Positions 51,765-57,051 of a stretch of 57,051 bases of DNA are shown here, piece after piece. Source of the DNA: an uncultured Rhodopila sp. (lineage in GTDB: Bacteria > Pseudomonadota > Alphaproteobacteria > Acetobacterales > Acetobacteraceae); assembly GCA_903932145.1 (NCBI GenBank), contig CAIZFE010000041.1:1-57051 (forward strand). The letters are read 5' to 3'. Every line of letters starts with the position of its first letter. The stretch's first letter is position 1. The notes under the pieces are model-generated. The model made no database searches. It had not been told where the DNA came from and was given only the letters and a program-made list of their open reading frames with translations. Position numbers and translations under genes: made by a program.

Positions 51765-52949
51765 CTAATCCGCCAGCGCCGCGTACACCATATCGCGGAA
51801 CAGCAGGCGGTAATACTCCCGCTGAACCGGCGCCTGGATCATCAGCACCGCGAACAGCCGTTCGGTCGGATCGACCCAGAAACTCGTGCCGGCCGCGCCG
51901 CTCCAATAGTAGTTGCCGACGGAACCGGGGAATGGCGCCATCCCGGCGTGCGTCCGCACCGCGAAGCCCAGGCCGAAACCATGCCCGGGCGGCAGCAGGT
52001 CCGTCGCGCCGGTGACTGTGCCAAGATGATCGGACGTCATAAGCTCGATCGTCTTGCGCCCGAGCAGGCGGACGGAACCGAGACGGCCGTTGCCGTGCAG
52101 CATGGCGAGGAAGCGGGCGTAGTCCATCGATGTGGACACCATGCCGCCGCCACCGGATTCGAACAGAGCCGGCCGCCGGATATCCAGCAGTGCGACATCA
52201 GCCCCGCCCTCGGGGTCTTTCCGGAACGGTTCCGCAATGCGGCCGAAATCGGTCTCCGGCACTGTGAATCCGCTGTCGGTCATACCAAGCGGGATCAGAA
52301 TACGGTCTGACAGGAATGCGCCGAGGGTTTGGCCGGACAGGATCTCCACCAGACGACCGAGCACGTCGGTGGAACGGCTGTATTCCCAGACGGTGCCGGG
52401 TTGGTGCCGCAACGGCAGGCCTGCCAGCGTGTCGGCCTGTTCGGCGTTGGTCTGCTTCAGGCGCGCAACCCGGGCTTCGCCGTAAGCCTTGTGGATCGGC
52501 GAGTCGCCACGGAATTCATAGGTCAGGCCGGAGGTGTGGCGCAGCAGGTCCTGCACGGTGATCGGACGATCGGCATCGGCCAGACCATAGGTGCCGCCGG
52601 AGATCACGCCGACCATCGTATCATTGAACGCCGGAATGAATTTGCCGATCGGATCGGTCAGCAGCACGCGCCCCTCTTCCCAGAGCATCATCACCGCGAC
52701 CGACACGATGGCTTTGGTCATGGAGTAGATTCGGAAGATGGCGTCGATGCCCATCGGTTTATCGCCAGCCGGATCGAGGCGGCCGAAGCTCCGGTGGTAG
52801 GCGATCTTGCCATGCCGGGCGATCAGCGCGACGGCGCCGGGGACGTGTCCGCTGGCAACCCGATCGTTCAAGGTGTTGGACAGCCGGTCGAGGGCGGCCT
52901 GACTAAGGCCGACGTCCTCAGGCTTTGCGGTCGGCAACGGTGTGGTCAT
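51765..52949 (-). CDS. Serine hydrolase, class C beta-lactamase/esterase family
   Basis: A 394-residue protein of the AmpC/EstB-like group without a signal peptide, so probably a cytoplasmic esterase rather than a beta-lactamase. The nucleophile SxxK is SMTK at residues 76-79, the second motif is the Tyr in WEYSRSTDVLGRLVEILSG, and the third is near PPGHGFGLGFAVR. VPGAVALIARHGKIAYHRSF is typical of the N-terminus. The ATG at 52949 (MTTPLPTAKPEDVGLS) begins the family block. Substrate unknown. Confidence 0.88.
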   Translation of the reverse strand: MTTPLPTAKPEDVGLSQAALDRLSNTLNDRVASGHVPGAVALIARHGKIAYHRSFGRLDPAGDKPMGIDAIFRIYSMTKAIVSVAVMMLWEEGRVLLTDPIGKFIPAFNDTMVGVISGGTYGLADADRPITVQDLLRHTSGLTYEFRGDSPIHKAYGEARVARLKQTNAEQADTLAGLPLRHQPGTVWEYSRSTDVLGRLVEILSGQTLGAFLSDRILIPLGMTDSGFTVPETDFGRIAEPFRKDPEGGADVALLDIRRPALFESGGGGMVSTSMDYARFLAMLHGNGRLGSVRLLGRKTIELMTSDHLGTVTGATDLLPPGHGFGLGFAVRTHAGMAPFPGSVGNYYWSGAAGTSFWVDPTERLFAVLMIQAPVQREYYRLLFRDMVYAALAD

Positions 52950-53155
52950 TGGGGCGTTCCTTCTGGCGGGTCGCCCGCAGTATGGCCGGACGGGCGACCG
53001 GATCAAGTCCGGACGGTTCGGCAGATCATGGGTCCGTGACCTGCGCGCGGCCGGATTCATGCCCGGGACGGCGGCATATCGGCTAGCATACACAAGTCAT
53101 CGGCAGATCATCCGGTGACCGCCTCAACGAAACGGGATAGTTCGGAGAAGAAATC

Positions 53156-53365
53156 ATGTCCGAGGGCGTATTCAAAGTCGTCGAGCTTGTCGGGACATCC
53201 GACGAAAGCATCAGCAAAGCCATCAAGGGGGCCGTCGCCAAGGCGGGTTCCACTCTGCGTCACATGGGATGGTTCGAGGTCACGGAAATTCGCGGCCACA
53301 TCAAGGGCGATGAGGTGGATTCGTATCAGGTAACCCTCAAAGCGGGTTTCAAATTGGAGGATTAA
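53156..53365 (+). CDS. Dodecin family flavin-storage protein
   Basis: A 69-residue protein that assembles into hollow dodecamers binding flavin. The sequence VFKVVELVGTSDESISKAI, with the flavin-stacking Trp in MGWFEVTEIRGHI and the ending YQVTLKAGFKLED, fits dodecin throughout, at usual length. The ATG at 53156 follows AGAAG. Confidence 0.93.
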   Translation: MSEGVFKVVELVGTSDESISKAIKGAVAKAGSTLRHMGWFEVTEIRGHIKGDEVDSYQVTLKAGFKLED

Positions 53366-53545
53366 AGAGCAAAACCGGCGGCGAGGATGCCGGCGCCCCG
53401 CGGATTGACCGTCGTGGCGGGCGGGGTTTCGGCATCCAGGTCTTGAATAGGGTCGGCGTGCACGTCGGGCTTCCCTCCGCCATGACGGTGGGGCGTGGCG
53501 CGTCGAAGCGACGGATGGCGACCCGGCGAGTGAAGGACGTTGACG
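53366..53545. other. Leader region before the PHA synthase gene
   Basis: 180 GC-rich bases between dodecin and the PHA synthase gene. The end (GTGAAGGACGTTGACG) holds the ribosome site. The sequence style is like a dispersed intergenic element, but no second copy exists in this window. Confidence 0.3.
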
Positions 53546-55471
53546 ATGGACAGCAAGAACCAAAAACCCGGCGTCGGGTTTGCCGCCGCCGAACCGGATG
53601 CCGCATTGGGACTTTGGACCTCCTGGATCGGGGCCGCCTCGGACTCGGCGCAGGCGTGGAGTAAGAACCTGAGCGATCCCGGCAAACAGTGGAACTTCGA
53701 TGCGGCCGCCGGCGATGTGCTGGCCTCCGGCGTCCGGCAACTCAACGAGCGCCTGGGCAATGACCCGGCGTTGCGGGCACTTGACCAGATGTGGAACGCC
53801 AATCCGCTGCGCGAAGTGGTGCCGGTGGACTGGGCCGAAATCTCCAAGGCGCTGCGCACCGTGTGGCTGCGGTCGTTGCGCGACCCCGCCAAGGCGGTCT
53901 CCGCGGCGGTGGATTTGAACGCTCGGCTCGTCAGCGCGGCGACCGAAGCGTGGAAGGATGCCGCCCAACGATGGATGGCCGGGCCGGTTGCCGCCGAGGC
54001 CAAAGCATCCGGCGCTGCCGACAAGCGTTTCGCGGCACCGGAATGGGCGGCCAATCCTGCTTTTCGGTCGCTGAAGGAGATGTACCTGCTGGCGTCCGAC
54101 TGGCTGCTGCGCCTGAGCAACGCCGACGACATGGATGACGCGGAACGACAGCACCTGAATTTCCACCTGCGCCAGTTCATCGATGCGATGAGTCCGTCTT
54201 TGATGCTGCTGTCGAACCCGGAGGCCATGCGCCGCGCCATGGAAACTGGCGGCGCCAGCCTGGCCGACGGTGCCCGGAATCTGATGCATGACCTGAAAGA
54301 GGGTCGCCTGAGCATGGTGGATGCCACCGCCTTCGCGCCCGGACGCAACCTTGCGATGACGCCGGGCAAGGTGGTGTATCGTAACAAACTGATCGAGTTG
54401 ATCCAGTACACACCGGTCACTGAGACGGTGCATCAGGTTCCGCTGCTGATCCTGCCGCCCTGGATCAACAAGTATTACATTCTCGATATGCAGCCGAAGA
54501 ACAGCATGGTGCGGTTCCTCGTCGAACAAGGCTTTACGGTGTTTGTCGTGTCCTGGAAGAACCCGGACGCAACAATGGATAGCACGACGATCGAGGACTA
54601 CATGGACCTCGGTCCGCTGGCGGCGAGCGACGTGGTGCGCGAGATCACCGGCAGTCCAACCGTCAACGTGATGGGTTACTGCATTGGCGGCACATTGCTG
54701 GCCATGACGCTGGCCTGGCTGGCGAAGAAGGGCGATACAAGGTTCGGGTCGGCGACATTCATGGTGTCGTTGCAGGATTTCTCCAAAGTTGGCGACAGCG
54801 CGGTGTTTCTCGGCGAATCAGCGATCGATTTTGTTGAGCAGCAGATGCTGGAGCGCGGGTATCTCGACAGCCGTGAGATGTCCAACATGTTCAACCTGCT
54901 GCGTTCCAACGACCTGATCTGGTCGAACGTGGTGAACAACTATCTGTTGGGGCAGAAACCACCGGCATTCGATCTGTTATACTGGAACAGCGACGGCACA
55001 CGCATGGCGCGCGCCGCCCATAGTTGGTATCTGCGCAACACCTATGGCGAGAACAATCTTATTGTTCCGGGAAAGGTCGAGCTGAAGGGTGAGGCTTTGG
55101 AGTTGGACCGGATCACGCTCGATACCTACGCGGTCGGGGCAGAGAAAGACCACATCGTGCCCTGGGACGCCGCGTGGCGGATTACACAAGTTGTTGGAGG
55201 GAAGGTTCGATTTGTTTTGGCATCCAGCGGACACATCGCCGGGATCATCAACCCGCCCGGTGGTAAGGGCCAATACTGGGTCAACGAAGAATCGGCCGAA
55301 AATCCGGAACTGTGGCGGGCTGCAAGCACGCGAAAAGACGGCAGTTGGTGGACCGATTGGTCCCGGTGGTTGACGGATCACGCAGGCGACCAGGTGAAAC
55401 CACCCGGAATGGGCAGCAACGCCCATTCGGTGCTCGGCGATGCGCCCGGCGAGTACGTGCTGGAGAAGTGA
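53546..55471 (+). CDS. phaC: Class I polyhydroxyalkanoate synthase PhaC
   Basis: Polymerises hydroxyacyl-CoA into PHA storage granules. The 641-residue protein has an alpha/beta-hydrolase core with lipase-like box GYCIGG (nucleophile Cys379), the Asp in GAEKDHIVPW and the His in SSGHIAGIINPP. LLILPPWINKYYILDMQP is a strong family signature. Full-length class I enzyme without a PhaE partner nearby. The ATG at 53546 has AAGGA eight bases upstream; TTG 53540 also possible. PhaA, PhaB and phasins are not in the window. Confidence 0.95.
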   Translation: MDSKNQKPGVGFAAAEPDAALGLWTSWIGAASDSAQAWSKNLSDPGKQWNFDAAAGDVLASGVRQLNERLGNDPALRALDQMWNANPLREVVPVDWAEISKALRTVWLRSLRDPAKAVSAAVDLNARLVSAATEAWKDAAQRWMAGPVAAEAKASGAADKRFAAPEWAANPAFRSLKEMYLLASDWLLRLSNADDMDDAERQHLNFHLRQFIDAMSPSLMLLSNPEAMRRAMETGGASLADGARNLMHDLKEGRLSMVDATAFAPGRNLAMTPGKVVYRNKLIELIQYTPVTETVHQVPLLILPPWINKYYILDMQPKNSMVRFLVEQGFTVFVVSWKNPDATMDSTTIEDYMDLGPLAASDVVREITGSPTVNVMGYCIGGTLLAMTLAWLAKKGDTRFGSATFMVSLQDFSKVGDSAVFLGESAIDFVEQQMLERGYLDSREMSNMFNLLRSNDLIWSNVVNNYLLGQKPPAFDLLYWNSDGTRMARAAHSWYLRNTYGENNLIVPGKVELKGEALELDRITLDTYAVGAEKDHIVPWDAAWRITQVVGGKVRFVLASSGHIAGIINPPGGKGQYWVNEESAENPELWRAASTRKDGSWWTDWSRWLTDHAGDQVKPPGMGSNAHSVLGDAPGEYVLEK

Positions 55472-55570
55472 TCCAGCCGGACTTTCCGGCCTGGGTGCGT
55501 TGGCATTAAGGTAAACCTGCTTCGGGTGCGCGAAGCCGTGCCCGTCCGCCAACGCAGGAGGATCGCGGCC

Positions 55571-56845
55571 ATGCTCTCACACGACGAGAACGCGTTGATC
55601 ACACGCGTTATGCCCGGCACACCGATGGGAAACGCGATGCGGCGCTACTGGATTCCGGCGCTGCTGGCGCGAGAAATCGCCGAACCCGACGGCCCGCCCG
55701 TCCGTGTCCGCCTGCTCGGGGAAGACCTGCTGGCGTTCCGCGACAGTGCGGGCGATATCGGTCTGGTGGACGAATACTGTCCGCACCGCCGAGCCTCTCT
55801 GTTCTTTGGACGGAATGAGGAGTGCGGGCTGCGCTGCGTCTATCACGGCTGGAAGTTCGACATCTCCGGTGCCTGCACCGACATGATGAACGAACCGGAA
55901 TAATACGACTTCAGACATAAGGTGCGGTTGACCGCATATCCCACATGCGAACTGGGCGGCATTGTCTGGGCGTATCTGGGGCCGGCGGAGCACATGCCGC
56001 CCATGCCACAATTCGCCTGGACTCAAGCGCCGGAGACGCATCTGCACGTCACGAAAGTCGTGCAGGACTGCAATTGGTTGCAGGGACTGGAGGGCGGCAT
56101 CGATACCTCCCACGCTCCGATCATGCACCGGCTTTTAAGCGAGACGTCGACACGCGGCGGCTTTAAGCCGTCCAACCCGTTCGTGCGCGGCAAAGCGCCC
56201 CGGTTGGTGGTCGATATCACGGACTATGGCTACCAGTATGCCGGTATCCGGCCGCTGGGTGAGGCAGAGATGCACATCCGGACCTATCATTTTGTGATGC
56301 CGTTCCATCAGATCCGCCCGTCGCGCTCCGAAAGCGGTGTGAAGCTGATCGCCGGACACGCCTGGGTGCCGATCGATGACGAAACGACGATGGTGTACAA
56401 CTGGGCCTACAGTCCGACCGAGGCGTTAACCGAAACGGATCGTCTGGAGCGGGGTCTTGGTAACGGCCCGGTGCATGTCGATCCGGCGACGTTCCGGTCG
56501 CGTGCCAATCGCGCGAATAACTATCTGCTGGACCGAACGGTGCAGCGCAACGAATCGTATACCGGCATCGACGGGATCAACGTGCAGGATCGCGCGATCC
56601 AGGAAAGCATGGGGCGGGTCGTCGATCGCTCGAAAGAGCATCTGGGGCCGGCGGACAAGGCGATCATTCAGGCCCGCAAGTTGCTACGTCAGGCGGTGAA
56701 GACGGTTGAAGCCGGCGGGTCGCCCGATGGTACGGGGCCAAGCTATTATACGCTCCACGCGCATGAGGAGGTTTTGCCGAACGGCACCGACTGGCGGCAA
56801 ATTACGCCGGAAATGCGGGAGGGAATGATCCTGCAAACGGTCTGA
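55571..56845 (+). pseudogene. Rieske aromatic-ring-hydroxylating dioxygenase alpha subunit, in-frame stop
   Basis: An oxygenase subunit with a Rieske cluster and a mononuclear iron domain. The N-terminal part has Rieske ligands Cys70, His72, Cys89 and His92 (CPHRRASLFF and CVYHGWKFD). At codon 111 (55901-55903) an in-frame TAA interrupts MMNEPE, after which the same frame continues with YDFRHKVRLTAYPTCELGG and the catalytic domain (VQDCNWLQGLEGGIDTSHA, 56842 end). No frameshift is needed: one base change separates it from an intact gene. The ATG at 55571 has AGGAGG ten bases upstream. It could be a recent pseudogene, a read-through case or a sequence error. Confidence 0.85.
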
Positions 56846-57051
56846 TATCAGATAGAAGCGGGAGCCTCCGACGATCAGATCCAGTGGCATTCGTCACAAC
56901 GCCGCTTAGGCCGAGTTTCCCTCCTTCCTTTACTTTCAAGCCATTGAAGGATCAGGAAAACCGTTCCCAAACCTCACGAAAACGTAGCCATGTAATCACG
57001 GCCATGTTACTTGTACCAACCGGTCGAATCGCTTCCTATCCGGCCATGTAT
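56846..57051. other. Window end, no gene seen
   Basis: 206 bases after the Rieske gene. No open frame with recognisable features, RNA gene or repeat was identified. Confidence 0.3.

Noticed and set aside
53108..54529. 473-codon minus-strand frame opposite dodecin and phaC
   Set aside because: It spans two clear plus-strand genes and has shadow-frame composition.

Overview
The window is high-GC DNA from a free-living alphaproteobacterium. The gene set (tripartite tricarboxylate transporter parts, a molybdenum hydroxylase operon, PHA synthase, PPDK regulator, RluB-RsmD-PurD block) and many short dispersed palindromes around a GTCATGGCC...GGCCATGAC core fit an Acetobacteraceae/Rhodospirillales genome. 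That placement is inferred from gene content and style; no rRNA is present.

Layout. 1-4.7 kb: housekeeping genes, purD-rluB-rsmD (minus) divergent from xseA. 5.0-7.1 kb: a polymorphic-toxin locus. A proline-rich protein ends in a domain resembling polymorphic toxin type 24, an AT-richer immunity-type gene follows, and then a frameshifted second toxin domain and the first codons of a second immunity gene. 7.2-8.6 kb: an LVIVD-type beta-propeller gene coupled to a 78-codon gene. 8.7-19.3 kb: ten genes on the plus strand with almost no gaps, encoding a TctCBA-type importer (tctC frameshifted), an amidohydrolase, a three-subunit molybdenum hydroxylase, a metallo-beta-lactamase-fold lactonase, an SDR-fold protein lacking its catalytic residues, and an acyl-CoA ligase. 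It looks like uptake plus degradation of one carboxylate.

19.3-23.9 kb (minus): four small exported Gly/Asn/Gln-rich proteins, one with five 35-residue repeats in perfect register, followed by a second-type FtsH and a host-attachment-family protein. 24.1-29.4 kb: a MscS channel with a cyclic-nucleotide domain, an OmpA-family protein, a CHASE2-class III cyclase and a Crp/Fnr regulator. 29.6-36.3 kb: a CsgG-like lipoprotein with a DUF4384-type tail, an exported caspase fused to cadherin-like repeats and a formylglycine-generating-enzyme-like domain, two DUF4399 proteins, and a FecR-like/DUF4384 protein. I read 19.3-36.3 kb as one envelope neighbourhood, possibly a CsgG-exported functional amyloid under cyclic-nucleotide control with a caspase. 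It is the best candidate for an undescribed system, but the link is inference from gene order.

36.3-57 kb: a TAXI solute-binding protein, a DSP-type phosphatase, an HMA protein, a cyclase coupled to an intradiol dioxygenase, a LivJ-like binding protein, a receiver protein, the PPDK regulator, tRNA-Pro(CGG) followed by MntA/HepT and GxxExxY genes, Pal, idonate/gluconate dehydrogenases, a HAD hydrolase, two YsnF/DUF2382 stress proteins, a serine hydrolase, dodecin, PHA synthase and a Rieske oxygenase split by an in-frame stop. No CRISPR array, insertion sequence or phage was seen. All functions rest on reading motifs by eye.
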